Assembly: GCA_000727475.1 (NCBI GenBank)
Contig: KL647292.1
Coordinates: 4,631,162 to 4,695,161, forward strand
DNA: 64,000 bases
Reading direction: 5' to 3'
From: Sarcocystis neurona
Taxonomy: Eukaryota; Apicomplexa; Conoidasida; Eucoccidiorida; Sarcocystidae
Below the pieces are notes generated by a model. That model was not told where the DNA came from, ran no database searches, and saw nothing but the letters and a program-made list of their open reading frames with translations. Position numbers and translations under genes: made by a program. Shown here in pieces: positions 1-12,866 of this stretch; position 1 is the first letter of the stretch; every line of letters begins with the position of its first letter.

Positions 1-3000
1 AGTGCTGCTGCTGGTGTTGCTCTGCGGTTGCTGCTGCTGCTGCTCTTCTCTGCCCTGCGTCTGCGTCGCTGGCATTTCCGCTGATGCGCTGCGTCGGCAG
101 CAACTTTTCTGCTTGTGTTGCTGCTGTCCTTCTCTTCAGCTTCTGCGGCAGGAGTCGCCTGCATGCGCTGAGTATGCTCGCGGCTCTCCTGCGGCACCCT
201 GTCCCCGTGCCTAGGAGCAGCAGCGGCGGCGCGGCTGCAGAGAGCTGGGCAACTGCCTCTGAGCAAGAAGCAGAGCCGTCACCGGGCGACACAGCAGCAA
301 CCGAGACGGCAACGGCAACTGCGAGAGCGGCAGCACGCGCTGGCGCCGCTGCAGCAGTCAGAGGGGACGCCGTAGTCGGCATGCAGGAAGCGCTCAAAGT
401 TGCTGTTGCATGTGCTGCTGCTGCACGAGTTGCACAGGTCGCAGCAGCAGGGGGCAGGGCAGGAAGCCCAGCAGCAGCAGCATTGTCGCAGGCATCGACG
501 GGGGGACGAGACGAGACAGCACCGAGAGAAGCAGCAGCAATAAGTGCTGTGCGGCGAAGTCTCTGCGACAGGCGCTGGCTGCTCGGCCCCGGAGCAGCAG
601 CTGCCCGAGGGCCTAAGAAACATAATAGAGATGGCGAGGAGATATGGGAGAAAGAAAAGAAGCAGCAGGAAGCGCCGCAGCAGGAGGAGGAAGACAGGAA
701 GAGGAAGGGGAGCGGAAGAAGCGAGAAAGCGATGCTTCTGGAGCGGGAGACGCAGCAGCAGCTGCAGGTGGCTCCTACGCTCGCGCTGCTGCTTGCATGC
801 GTGGAACAGCAGACCACAGTGCAAGTGAGAAGAAGAGAAAGGCAGGAGAGCCTCAGCGAGTGCGCGTCGGCCCGTTAGAGAGATAGAAGAAAAGCGGTTC
901 CGCCGTCGCCGCAGCAGCAGCAGCGACTGAGGGAAGGACACAGAGGAAAACATGCAGAAGAAGCAGGGATGGAAGTGCGGCATGTGTATAGAAAGCTTTT
1001 CTTCGTCTCAGCTTCTTGACGGCGACGGGCTCACGTGCGTTTCCGGTGTACGTACACCGCTGCAGGGAGGGAGCAGACGAACGCAGGAGACCAAAAAGAA
1101 GATATATGTATCTATATACGTGTATATGTTGGGGGAAAAAATTGCTTCACATACACATATACATATATATATATATGGAGATGTATAGACCTGTATATGC
1201 ATATATACGTACATATGTGTGTGTAGACATTTCTCACAATCGACCTGTTTTTCTAGCGTAGGAAAATGTACACACGAGCACATCTATAGACCTGAAATAT
1301 GTATATATAATATATATATATATATATATATGTACGTGTGTATCTATGTGTATGTATAATGTACACCCGCAGACTGTCTTGTCATCAACGATCGCAATTC
1401 ACGAGGCCAAGAGGTATATTCTGTCAAAAGAGTGTCTCTCTGTGTCTGTATGTTCACAAACGTGTATATATATATATATCTGTGGCAAGAGAGTGTCTTC
1501 TTGAGTTACGAAATAATATATATATATATATATCTCAATATGTACACGTATGTGGGTGTGCACATATGTATATATATATATATATACGTGTGGAGGGGTA
1601 TACATCTCAGTTAATGGACCCACATGTGTGTATATATATCTGTATATATATGTATATGTATGTATATGTATATATATATGTACATATATAGAGAGAAAGA
1701 CAGAGAGAAAAAGAGCGAGAAAGAGAAGGGGATACAGAGAAGCAGCGAGAGAGAGACAGCGAGACGAACGACTGAACGATTGCAAGGAAGAGAAACGTTT
1801 TCTTGCGGAATGTGAATCCTACGGGTTGTTTGTTGCTGCGCACTGCAGACGGTGGTATCGCGGTGTAGGCGCGGAGATGAGGAGTGGCTGCTGCAGGTAG
1901 GTGCTTCCCAGCAACAGCAACAGCAGTGGCTGCAGGAGGGACAGCAGCAGCTGCAGGAGGGACAGCAGCAGCTGCAGGAGGGACAGCAGCAGCTGCAGGA
2001 GGAACAGCAGCGGACCGCGCATGTGTGCGTGTCGTAGCGACGTGCAGAGGAGCGGCAGCAGAGAAACAGCATGACGGTCCCATCAGCAGCACGCGTTCCT
2101 TCGCGGATGTTTCATACATTTTTCTTGTTCTGCCCACTCTGCCGCATATGTGCACGCATATATACGCACCATTTTCATATCTACAAAGGACGCACAGGAG
2201 GTCTTCCTCCTCATTTCTCCCCACCCTCTTGTACATACACATATATACTTGTTTGGTTTATTCCCTCTGTTCCGCGTCAGGCGTCCTCCCCCCACCTGTC
2301 TGCCTACTTGCACATGCATACATATACACACACATGGGTACATAGACATAGGTCTGCACAGGAGTCCTCTTCTGTGTCTCTGTGTATATATATATATATA
2401 TGTACCGCCATGTCGGTGTACATATATATACACGTATATGTGTAGACACGCGTGTCTACTTCATATATATATATATATATGTATATATATGATCCGCCGT
2501 ATATGTGTGCATATGTGTACACGTATATATGTATACGTGCGTGTCTCTTTGTCTGTATATATATATATGTATAAACAGCCGTATATGTATATATGTATAT
2601 ACACGCATATAGTACGTATAGATATATTTGTACATTTGTTGTGTCGGTGTGTGTCATGTTAATATGTGGTTGTGCAGGTGCGTATCTCTATGAGTTTACC
2701 CGATGCATGTGTGTTCTTCGAGCAGATATATACCGAGGCTTCTAGCGTTTTATCCTTGCACCTGGTAGGACGTCTATATTTCGTTCCGCAGACAGCATGC
2801 CTCAAAGTAGTCGTCTTTTTTAGGAAGCCCGGGGACTGCTGCTGAGCCCCGATGGGACTTGTCAAGCATCCTGCCCACTTTTCGTTGTCGGCGGCGGGTT
2901 CCTCTTCGCTTCTCCTTGCTGCAGAACGCAGGAGGCGTGGGCCAGCTGTTCAACAAGATGACGCATACCTTCGCAGCCTGGGCTGCAGCAGAGAACTTCC

Positions 3001-4851
3001 TCGCCGCCCCCCCTGCGCTTCTCGAGTGCCTGTGGAACTGCTGCCTGCGCTTCCTCGAAGGTACGTGGGGGTCGGGCGGCGAGACGTTTTTTTTCGTCTC
3101 CGTCTCCGTCTCTTCTTCTCTGCGTCTCCCTCTGTGTGCGTCTCCTCTGCCGCCTCTGGCCCACACACACATACTGCAACGCATGCGCCGGTGATAAATT
3201 GCTGTGTCTCGGTGCCTCTGTCTCGCGTCTGTCTATCCGTAGTAGAATGGGTCTAAAGAACAAGACTTTCAGTCTGTACGTTTATCTGCAGCAACTTCTT
3301 ATCTATAGCAAGCTCTCTCTCTCTGTGTCCCTCTCTTCGTCTATGTACCTGTGTATCTGTCTGGACTCCAATGGACGGAGGCTCCCGGTCTCTAAGCTAG
3401 TCAACAGCAACTTATTATCTACAGGAAGCCATCGCTTTCGTCCTTGCTTTTCCTCACCTTCTATCTATCTGTACTACGTGTGTCTGTCCTTCTGTCTCTG
3501 TATCTGCGCGTCTACATTGATGTACGTATGGATTTTGCTCTACCTCGCTGTCTCCGTCTTTTGTCTGTCTACATTTATCCAGTTATCTGTCTGTGTCAGT
3601 TGCTACCTATTTTTGTGTCTACATACGTGCCTGGGTGTCTACCTACGTGTCTGTCTATGTCTCTGTCTTGTTGTCTATCTGTGGATCTCCCACGCGTCTA
3701 TCTATTTGTCTACTTACGTACCTGCTTTTGTGTGTTTCTGTCTCTCTGTGTGTCTGCCTCTGTGTCAATTTACGTGTCTATATCTGTGTCTATTTGCGTG
3801 TCTACTCGTGGGTCTATGTGTCTATTTGTGTGTCTATTTATTTGTCCATCTATACGTCTGTATGTCCACCTGTGTATTTGTTTGTGTGGCTACCGACGTG
3901 TTGACTCCGCGTCATTTATGTGTTGTCTGTTTGTGTGTGTCTATCCCTATGTATGTGTCTTTCTACGTGTCTGTCAATGTGGCTGCCTATATGTCTATAT
4001 CTATATCTATCTCTGTGTCTATTTATACCTCTATCTGTGTGTCTACTTGTGTGTCTGTCTATAGGCCTATCTATGTGTTTATCTATACGTCTATCTCTGT
4101 GTATATTTTTGTGCTTACTTGTGACTCTGTGTGTCTATCTCTGTGTGTTGACCTATGCGTGTATCTATATGTCTATTTTTGTGTCTCTTTATCTATGTCT
4201 ACGCATCTATCTCTGTGTTGGTGTCTGTGTGTGTGTATATCCGTCTGTATTCACCTCGCTACATGTGCTGCTGCCCATATATCAGTTTGCCTATCTATGT
4301 GTGGACACCTGTCCACCTGTCTATCTGTCTATCTTTTTACTTCTCTATCGTCTATCTGTGTACCTACCAGGGCTCGATTATCTATTTATCTCTCTGTTTA
4401 TCTGTCTGTCTATCTGTCTATATATGTGTACCGATGTGCGCTCGGTTATCTACTGGTCTATACGTCTGTCTATCTGTTTATCTGTCTATATATATGTACC
4501 GATGTGCGCTCGGTTATCTACTGGTGTATATATCTGTCTATCTGTTTATCTGTCTGCATGTGTACCAATCTGCGCTCATTTATCTATTTATCTCTCGGTT
4601 TATCCATCCATCTATCTGTCTATATATGTACCGATCTGCGCCCATTTATCTGCCTGTCTGCGTGTCTGTCCCGTTGTCTGCCTGTTCTGCTTTTGCATCT
4701 GCTACCCCTTTTGTCGATTTTCCGTCTTCTTCTCTACCAACTTCCTCCTTATTTATGTGTACATCGGTGTCTGTGTCTCTTCTTTTCTCCTGTGTCTATA
4801 TATGAATCGATCTACTTGTCTGTATTTGGGGGCCCTTATCTCCTGTCTGCC

Positions 4852-4886
<35 letters not shown>

Positions 4887-6164
4887 CTCTCTCTCTATAT
4901 TATGTATATATGTATACGTCGATCTGCGTACTCTCCATCTCTATACGTATTTGTTTTTTTTCTACCTGGGGGTAGGATGCACTCATGTATCCACGAGTCT
5001 AATACTCTATCTGTCTACGTATGTACAGATATACATGTGTGTCTCTCTCTGAAGCACGTCTATATTCACCCCTCTCTTCCTTCCTTATCTTCTTGTCTTT
5101 CTCCCTATATATATTGCATGTGTGTCTGCATGTTTGTGTGTGTGGTTCTTTATATATCTGCGTCTATTTCACTTCTCTGGTTTTCGTCTTTTTTCCAGCA
5201 CTTTTGTCTCTCTGTGTCTACGACGCCAGCGCTGTCGAGTAATCCCTGCGTATGTTGCTGTGTGTGTGCCAGCTATGGCTGCGCATGCTCCGGACGTCTC
5301 TCTGTCTATGCAGAAGAAATCGCGAACATCAGGTTCCCCTTCGTTTCTCTATTAATCCACGTCTGTCCCTCTCCCTCGTATTCACCCTTTCTGTCTTTTT
5401 ACGTGTACGTATAGATGTGTATATATTCACACGCACGCCCGGGCCTGCACCGCCACACACACACACACACAGGAACGTACATATATATATATATATATAT
5501 ATATGTATTTACGTATATAGATTCATTCACGTGTATATGTGTATTCGCGTGTATTTGCATTTCTGCCCTGTTTGAGATGCTGCGGATGTCGAAACGGTCC
5601 TTCCTTTTTGGCGAGTCGCAGTTGCTGCTCGACTTGCTGCTTCTCTCTCTTTGTCTGCCTCTGGTAACTTTGTGGAATGACGCTTTCCTGCGGTGCTGTG
5701 GACTTCTCGCTCCCCTACATGTATCCCTACGTCAGCGTTGTCCCTCTGCGTATGCAAGAAAAGAAGAGTTTGTGTGGACGGTAGAAAATAGTTTTCTTCG
5801 TCCGGTGGAGGCCCCTACCAGGCAGACTGACGAGTTCCTGCTCTCTCGATAAAACGTCCTGCGATCTTTCACCGTAGACGAACTTCCAGGCAGGCCCCTG
5901 CGCAGCAGCAGCAGCAGCAGCAACACTCCCCCCTCCACGCAGCAGCAGCGGGAACGCTTTTCTCAGGCAGCAGCAGCGGCGGGTCCACCGGCGCAGCAGC
6001 AGCAGGAGCAGCACTTCCCCCCTGCAGCAGCAGCAGCACTCCCCCCACGTGGTTGTCGGTGCCTTAGTCATGTAAGAAGTAGCCCTCAACAGCCGGGCGT
6101 GAGGCCAGCACCAGGCGTCGTCAAGCTGATGGTGACACGCTGCTGCTCGAGCCAGGGAAGCTGA
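1..6164 (+). CDS. 3' part of an unrecognised multi-exon gene (tentative model)
   Basis: I do not recognise the product. Four pieces join with matching phases. The first is open from the left edge (3-824) and ends at a GTGAGA donor. The second is 2925-3060, after a pyrimidine-rich TTGCTGCAG acceptor and before a GTACGT donor. The third is 5577-5663, before GTAACT. The fourth is 5878-6164, ending in TGA at 6162-6164. About 443 residues lie in the window. The first 274 are Ala/Gln-rich with a charged Glu/Lys/Gln stretch. The second and third exons encode helical, hydrophobic sequence (LFNKMTHTFAAW, LLECLWNCCLRFLE, VLPFWRVAVAARLA), which could belong to an alpha-solenoid such as a HEAT-type transport receptor; that is inference only. 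The last exon is a Ser/Gln/Ala repeat tail. The phase agreement (0, 1, 1) supports the model, but no homology confirms it and the frame of the first exon is poorly constrained. Confidence 0.4.
1046..1057. repeat. 12-bp palindrome GTGTACGTACAC, copy 1
   Basis: A perfect palindrome that recurs four more times in the window (7530-7541, 7628-7639, 7736-7747, 26864-26875). This copy lies in the tentative first intron of the left-edge gene. It could be a protein-binding site or the core of a dispersed repeat. Confidence 0.75.
1100..2660. repeat. TA-rich microsatellite tract (TA)n/(CA)n/(TGTA)n
   Basis: Long runs of alternating TA, interrupted by TG and CA steps, fill this tract. A CAG-rich patch (1905-2015, four near-copies of a 21-bp CAGCAGCTGCAGGAGGGA-type unit) is embedded in it. 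All open frames here are Tyr/Ile/Val-rich translations of the repeat, and I see no gene in it. In the tentative gene model it is intronic. Confidence 0.85.
3190..5400 (+). repeat. pyrimidine-rich TCTG/TCTA microsatellite array
   Basis: About 2.2 kb made mostly of TCTA, TCTG and TGTG steps on the + strand, ending in a (TG)n run at 4855-4883. Inside it, 4427-4690 holds four degenerate units spaced 66-68 bp apart, each starting TGTACC and containing a TGCGCTC or TGCGCCC core. A long open frame across it is only the Leu/Ser/Val/Cys/Tyr translation of the repeat. It lies in the second intron of the tentative left-edge gene. Confidence 0.85.
5865..6060 (+). repeat. CAG-type trinucleotide tract
   Basis: Runs of AGC/CAG/GCA, read as Ser, Gln and Ala in the last exon of the tentative left-edge gene. 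Confidence 0.6.
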
Positions 6165-6240
6165 TGTTAAAGGAGCGCGAAGCAGGGGGGTTGATCACTG
6201 ACGAAGAAGAATAAGAAGGAAAAGAAGGGAAAACGTCGCC

Positions 6241-6520
6241 GCAACACTTCAAGACTAGCTGCTTGCTGCTGAAGCGTCGCAGCAATGCTTCAAGACTAGC
6301 TGCTTGCTGCTGAAGCGTCGCAGCAATGCTTCAAGACTAGCTGCTTGCTGCTGAAGCGTCGCAGCAACGCTTCAAGGCTAGCTGCTTGCTGCTGAAGCGT
6401 CGCAGCAACGCTTCAAGACTAGCTGCTTGCTGCTGAAGCGTCGCAGCAACGCTTCAAGACTAGCTGCTTGCTGCTGAAGCGTCGCAGCAATGCTTCTAGG
6501 CTAGCTGCTTGCTGCTCATC
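6241..6520. repeat. 41-bp minisatellite, about 7 tandem copies
   Basis: The CTTCAAG landmark recurs at 6247, 6288, 6329, 6370, 6411 and 6452, and a diverged copy (CTTCTAG) at 6493, giving an exact 41-bp period. Copies differ at one or two positions (AATG or AACG before the landmark; AAGACTAG or AAGGCTAG). Each unit holds an inverted repeat, GCTTCA with TGAAGC, separated by an 18-base loop. The period is not a multiple of three, so the array cannot keep one reading frame. Confidence 0.95.
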
Positions 6521-7523
6521 GCTAAGAGTGATGCGCGCGAGGACCGCGTCATAGAGGGTTAGTGTGAAGAGAACAGTAGCGACCGTAGAAATTTCAGTTT
6601 CCCCCTCCCCCTCGTCTTTTTGTCATTGCCGTTGCGTCAGGGGAAGGGAAAGGTTTTACTTTTTGTCTGGCCTTACGTAAAAAATGCTTCACGAGAAGTC
6701 CGCAAGATGTAGCTGCCTCTCTTCCTGCCCTGCTGCGCTTTGTGTGACCACTCGTGCAGCGTGCTGCAGCGCGCGCCCCAGTCCGGGAGCAGCAGCAGAA
6801 GCAAGGGGAGCAGAAGAAAGAGAAGCGGCCACAGAAGGAAGAGGAGCAACAACAGAAGGAAGGGGAGCAGCTTCAAGAGGCGCAGCAGCAGAAGGAAGAG
6901 GAGCAGCGCCAGCAGCAGCAGGCCGCTGCTGGGTGAAGATGCTGCTGTCACCGCGGCATCAGCCGTCGTCCCTGCAGCTGCTAGCGGTCTCGTGGCAAAA
7001 TTTTGCAGATCGTCTTTTTGCCGCCCGTGCTGCGCAGAACACTTTCCCGAACGTTTGCTCGCTGTCGTCTCAGCCCTCGTCGCCGCTACCTCCTTTACTG
7101 GGTAACTCTCTACTGACATATATATATATATATATATGGCACAATGCACGCGTGTGTGTCTAGTCTTATATATACCTTCCTGCGTACGTACATACGAATA
7201 TAGAAAAGTCGTTAGTATGCACATGTATATATCGGTAACGCGTTCTATCGAGGAGGGAGAGATACACAGACGCAGGGCCAGGCACCATACATATTTAGAG
7301 AGAGAGAGGTACCGGTTATGATTCTATCCATCAAGGAGCAGATACGAATATATGCAAATATATACATATATGCATATATATACGTATAACGTGTATGTAG
7401 GTGTGTACAAATATGTATGGGGCTCGGCCCAAAATTTTGCCGGGGGCTGCGTGAATGAGGAAGAAGACTGCGTCTCTCTCTGTTCACTGCGTTTGCTGGG
7501 TGTTTGTGTGTGTATTAGATATG

Positions 7524-7760
7524 TCTCGGGTGTACGTACACTCGCCCGTGTATCGTGGATGAGACAGCAGCGCTGCGAGTCTCGGAGGCTGTCTTCTCTC
7601 TCTTCATCGCCTTCTTTCTTTGCTCGAGTGTACGTACACCGGCTCGTCTCTCGTGGAAGAGACAGCAGCGCTGCGAGTAGTGGAGGCTGCCCCTCTCTCG
7701 GTTGGTGCCTCTGTTGCTGTTTGCATGGGTATGGGGTGTACGTACACTCGCGTTCGTATC
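7524..7760. repeat. three tandem units of about 100 bp, each starting with GTGTACGTACAC
   Basis: Palindromes at 7530-7541, 7628-7639 and 7736-7747 are spaced 98 and 108 bp apart. The first two units also share GAGACAGCAGCGCTGCGAGT followed by GGAGGCTG. The third keeps the palindrome and a TATCGTGATGA-like stretch but then diverges. This is a degenerate tandem duplication, not an insertion sequence, and no coding frame is convincing across it. Confidence 0.8.
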
Positions 7761-8039
7761 GTGATGACGCGACGGGGCTGCGATTTGTTCTTGTTTGGCT
7801 CTTCTCGCTTCCGGCTCCCGAGCCCTTGCGGCCGACGGCTCACGTGGCTACGTGTGGGTCTGCCCGTATAACAGCAGCTACGCACATATACGTATATATA
7901 CGTATAGATATATATATGTGTATATACACACATGCATGTATATATATACAAGCCTCTTTGTTCCTCTTTTTCTCCATATATATCCTCAAATATACGTATA
8001 TAGATGAATGCTCCTGCATATATGTATATGCACGCGTGA

Positions 8040-8730
8040 CGCCTGCTCCACCCCCCACTGCTACTGCTGCTCCTCCTTCTCGTCTCACGATGCTGCTGCT
8101 GTTGCTGTCGCACCTCCTGCTGCTGCGGAGGCCACTTCCTCTGCTGTTGCTGCCTCTCGTCTGTCTCCGCCTGCCGGTCGTAGTGGTGGCTCTGCGGTCG
8201 CTGCAGCTTTGGCGGGTCTACTTGGTGCTGTTTTTTTTGCTGCTACCGTTGCTGCTGCTTCGTTGTTGCCGGTGCTGTTGCTGCTCTTGTGTTTGCTGCT
8301 GCCGTCGCTGCTTCCTTCTTGTTGCGGCCGTTGCTGGGTCTTCTTTTGCTGCTGCTGCTGCTCCTGTTTTACTCGCTGCTGCTGCCGTTTCTCCTGTTTG
8401 CTGCTGTATTCGTTGCTTCTTCTTGTTGCTGTTGTTTCTGCCCCTTATGCTGCTTTTGCCGCCGGTTTGCCCTGCTGCAGCCTTGGTTGCTTCTTGTTGC
8501 TGCTGCTTTTGATGTGGTCCTTCTTTGTCCCCGAGGCTGTCGTTGCTGCCAGCAGCACCTCAGTGCTTCTGGTGCTACTTCTATCTTCGCTGCCGCTTTC
8601 CCTGCAGAAGGACTTCTCTTTGCTGACGTCGACGTTGTTCACGGCTGCTGGTCAGCCGATGCATGCGACAAGCAGCGCCGGCGCATGGCCGCTGCTATTG
8701 TGGCTGCTGAATCTCTCTCGTGTTGATAAC
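8040..8730 (+). repeat. GCT/CTG trinucleotide tract with shifting open frame
   Basis: Dense GCT/CTG/TGC repeats. The Ala-coding register moves between frames: 8080-8270 in one, around 8340-8410 in another, and 8565-8728 in a third. That is typical of repeats accumulating indels. The last part (8565-8728, stop TGA at 8724-8726) is less repetitive and reads AEGLLFADVDVVHGCW in frame, so it could be a relic or a real 3' exon. I could not connect it to anything. Confidence 0.5.
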
Positions 8731-11700
8731 GCCGGAGACAGACGTTCTTTTCAGCCAAACCAGACTTGCAGCTGATCAGAGCCTTCGTTTTCTTCTTCTA
8801 ATCGAGCCGCGGAAAGGAAGTAAAGACGGTCGCGTTCCTTCGGGAGAAGACGTGTCTCGTCACCACACGTGTCTACTTCTCTGTTCGTCTCCAAGCTTCT
8901 AAATATAAATGACTTTTGCCCTGCTGAACCCTTCCAAACATTTACAGCCTTCTCTCTCTTTATACATATATATATATATATATACGTAGACTGCTCACAT
9001 CGATTCTTGTACAATATGTATATATATATATAGGGAGAGAGAGAAAGATATAACTCGCGTATATTTACTTGTGTATACATGTATTCGTGTATAAGTAGAC
9101 ATGCCCACACCAGTCCATACACGTGTATATATATATATAATGGACATAATTGATTTGCCTGTGGTTATATGTGTGTGCATCCACATATATATATATATAT
9201 ATATATATATGGGGAAACGTTTTCTGTATTCGCAGCTCTCTTGGCATCAGCCCTTTGCTCTCCCTCTTCTCTTTTTACATTTGTGAAGAGATATTCAAGT
9301 AACTGTTACCCAGTTATGGAGGAATGGGCCCCGTTCCCCCCGTGTGCCGAAGAGATTTTTTCTTGAGTCTTCCAGACTACGTACCTTCCACATGTGCACG
9401 TACGTAGCCCTCTGCTCGCGATGGGCAATTAGCGCTCTGCAGTGTATGTATACATATATATATTCATATATATATATATATGTATATATATGTCTGTGTT
9501 TGTACGTATGTGGGGACTCTGTATTTGTAATTTTTAACAGGTCCATGTGAAATGCATGGGAGGTAGCTATTCGACTGTTTGTGTATGACCCGCTCCACGA
9601 GGCAACGACGTGACTACGGAGCGTTTTTCTCAAGGGCAAAACGTCTGTGCGCATGCGTCTGTGGGGGAGGTGGTGTATCTGTGTCTCCACACAGGCGAAT
9701 GTGTAGACACGTGGCTCTGTACGTCTGCGCACGACTCGGCTACACAGCCGCCACGCGTCCTTTCCGCGCCGTCTCCTAGAGTCTGCTCACGCTACAGCCC
9801 ACCCCGCAGCGGCACGGGGCGCTTCAGCAGCAGCTGCTGCTAAGAGGCTGCCGAACTAGAGCTGCTGCTGCGGTTGCGAATGATGCGCCGACCAAAGACT
9901 CTGCTGCTGCTGCTGTTGTCATGCGCCAGAGGAGACGCTGGCCGCGTGCCTGCAGGGCCTCTCGCCGGTGATCGATTGCTGCTGCCTGTGCTGCTGGAGC
10001 GGAAACAGCTGCTGCTCCTCCATGTTGCTGCCCGTCCTGCTGCTGCTACAAGATTTCCAAGCTGCTGCTGTCGTGACAGTCTTTGAGAACCATTGCTGTT
10101 CACGAAAAAGGCATTGCTGCTGCTGTTGTGTCTCCACAATAGACCGCCCGCTGTGAGTGTGCTTCAACAGTGTTGCTGCTGCGGCCTCGTGGTGTCCTAG
10201 AGCTGCTGCGGCTGCTGGGACCCCAAGAAAACTGCTGCAAGGTATTAGAACTGCGGCCACGGTACGCTGGAGTTGCCACCTCAACGCAAAGCTGTTGCGC
10301 CTGTTTCACCTGAGAGCCTCCACCGCATTTCACGTGCACCACTGCTGAAACTTTCCCTGTTACCTGCTGCTGCTGCAGCACGACTGCATTCCTGGAACGA
10401 CGGCTCCTGCTGCCTCCTCTCCTCTAACGCAGTGCAGTAGGAGGTACACGTAGCACAACAGCAAGAGACGCGTGCAGCAGAAAGAGCAACGCATCTACGC
10501 GCAGGAGCTGAGGCTGCGAATATAGTCGTGTCTGCGTGTTTTCTTTCAATACCATTATCTAAGCCGGGAGTTCTTAAAGTGTCTGCCCGAGAGAGATTTA
10601 TTTGCGCAGCGGCATTCGTCAGCGTCACCGCGTAGTAGGATTTGAGGCGAGGTCCGGCGATGTACCTTTGCATCTGCACGCCGAGGGACGTTCTTTCACT
10701 GATGTCGTAGCAGCTGTGTCGCTTCGGTGAACTGCGCCCCGTTGCACGCAGACGACGTCTCGGCTACGGACAACCCGATATACTTCTGCAGCCGTGTATC
10801 CACATCAAGTCTACACGGACGCCTACGTACACGTCCAAGAGTCACAGCCATTACAGGAGAAAGACATTATCAACTTGATGTGCGTTTCTATACTGACAAC
10901 TGTGTTAGTGGCACCTTGTAGAGGGCAAGCCGCAGGCGCGTCACGCTGCAGCAGTAGCGCACTTAGCAATGGACGGCCAACGCTGTTGCCTTGCCACAAA
11001 ACGGTGGAACGCTGCTGTCCTCTAAACGAATACGTGTCCTTTTCCTGATACGTTCCTGCCTCTGCCTCTGCAGCGCGTGTCTTAAGACTATCCGTGCGCC
11101 GGATCTGCTGCGCGCAGGCACCTTAAACACGTGCGCGGCACTGTCGAACGTTTCTGCGTGAGGTGGGGCTGCACCCAGCAGCAGTTTTTTTGAAGCACGC
11201 CCATGCATTTGTCGAGGTTTGCGGGGCACGATGCGTGTACCTAGCTGTGTAGTTGTGTGTAGAAGGACATCTGCCACGCGCCGGTCACAAGCGACTGCCG
11301 TGTTGCAAATCAGTACAGCGTCTACACACACTGTCCTGCTGGATCAAGAGACGCCTAAGTTGGCAAGGCAGCTTCTTGTCAGCACGGAGAAGAGGCAAGA
11401 AAGCACTTCAAAGAAGAAGTACAAAGGTTAAAGGGCTCGTTTTACCAGCGCGAAGACGCGCAGGCTCCGAGTAAAGGTCTAGTCTACTGCATCTATTCAG
11501 TTCACACTGAATCGCCCGCAAGCACGATAAAAAAGACACACGGTGCAGACTTGCCTCTTTCTGGCACGTGGTGGACCGGTGACGCATCCGAGCACCGACA
11601 GACATGAGTGAGGTGGAGTCAAACGCGTCTATCTACACGTGTGTGTACGTGTAAATATTTGTGTTCGTCCACAGAGATGGAAGAGGATATAGTTGTTCAA

Positions 11701-12866
11701 AAGGCAGCATGGCTCATAACCGCCTTTCCTCCCGCTCTGTGGCTTCCCACATTATTCGAACACGTGCAGCCAGGCGTGGTAGATCTAATGATTTCACGTC
11801 GCCGGCACAAGGCAGGTGTCTCCACACTGCGAAACCAACACTGTGACACAGAGAGGTAGACATAAATCCATCCCCTTAGCTCTACATACACAGATGTTCA
11901 CACAAATTACGCACCTACACGCATCTATCTACAAGAACATCTGTAGAGCGACTGCAGACTGGAACTGCAAGGCTCACTCCTCCGTTTGATGCAAATGTAC
12001 GCAGCAGTGCGTTCAGCTGTCGACCAGAGGCGGAAAGACGACGAATGCTGTAGAAAACCCGCCTCTCGAGCAGATTTCTTTGCTAGAAACATTCTAAGCG
12101 CTAAGTTCTCCTTCCGAGACGACATGGCGTCACCGAAGACACGTATGTCCAAATAAAATGTTCACACTGGCGTCTACATTGACAAAGACACATACACGCA
12201 TACACACATACATTTATATTTATGCATATGTATGTACACGTGTACATCCGCAGGTAGATACGGACAGAAAGATCACGAGGTGATATACGGCTAAACGCAT
12301 ACGTTTGCGCATGCGTGCGGATACCGAGATACGTACGAACACAGGAGCATACATGCGGATACACACAGCCACATAAAGCTTCACAGCCGCATGCACACCT
12401 CTGTACGTAGTTATATTTATACAAAGATAACGCGACACGACGCACCATAGTTCGAGAGAATGCGAGTTGCCCCTGGACGGGAATTTCGTCAACGTATCCC
12501 TTCGCACATCTATACATATATGCATACATCAAATGTATGCATACATACATGTGATTTATGTGTGTTTCTAAATGTGTATGTATACACGTGTATGCGCAAC
12601 ACGACAGAAAGACCTCCGTGGTCCTATTGCATGTACTGCGTGAGTATCTGTTCCGGCACACACACATGTGTTATATGTGGACAGCTGTACCTGCATATAC
12701 ATATATATATATATATGCGTACAAAACAGTATACACGTGTACACGTGCGTATTATAGAACAACTGCGTGTGCGCTAAAATACGTTTACACGCCGCTATCA
12801 CTGGCGCATACAACGGCTAGTGGCAACGGAAAGACACGGGTGTGTCTGCGCGTGCTTTCTCTTTGC

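Noticed and set aside
3136..5052. 638-codon frame on the + strand
   Set aside because: It is the direct translation of TCTG/TCTA microsatellite (Leu, Ser, Tyr, Val, Cys only), with other frames equally open. No domain is visible and it overlaps a modelled intron.
6241..6520. CRISPR-like regular array
   Set aside because: The units are contiguous 41-bp copies with no unique spacers, and the host is a eukaryote. It is a minisatellite.
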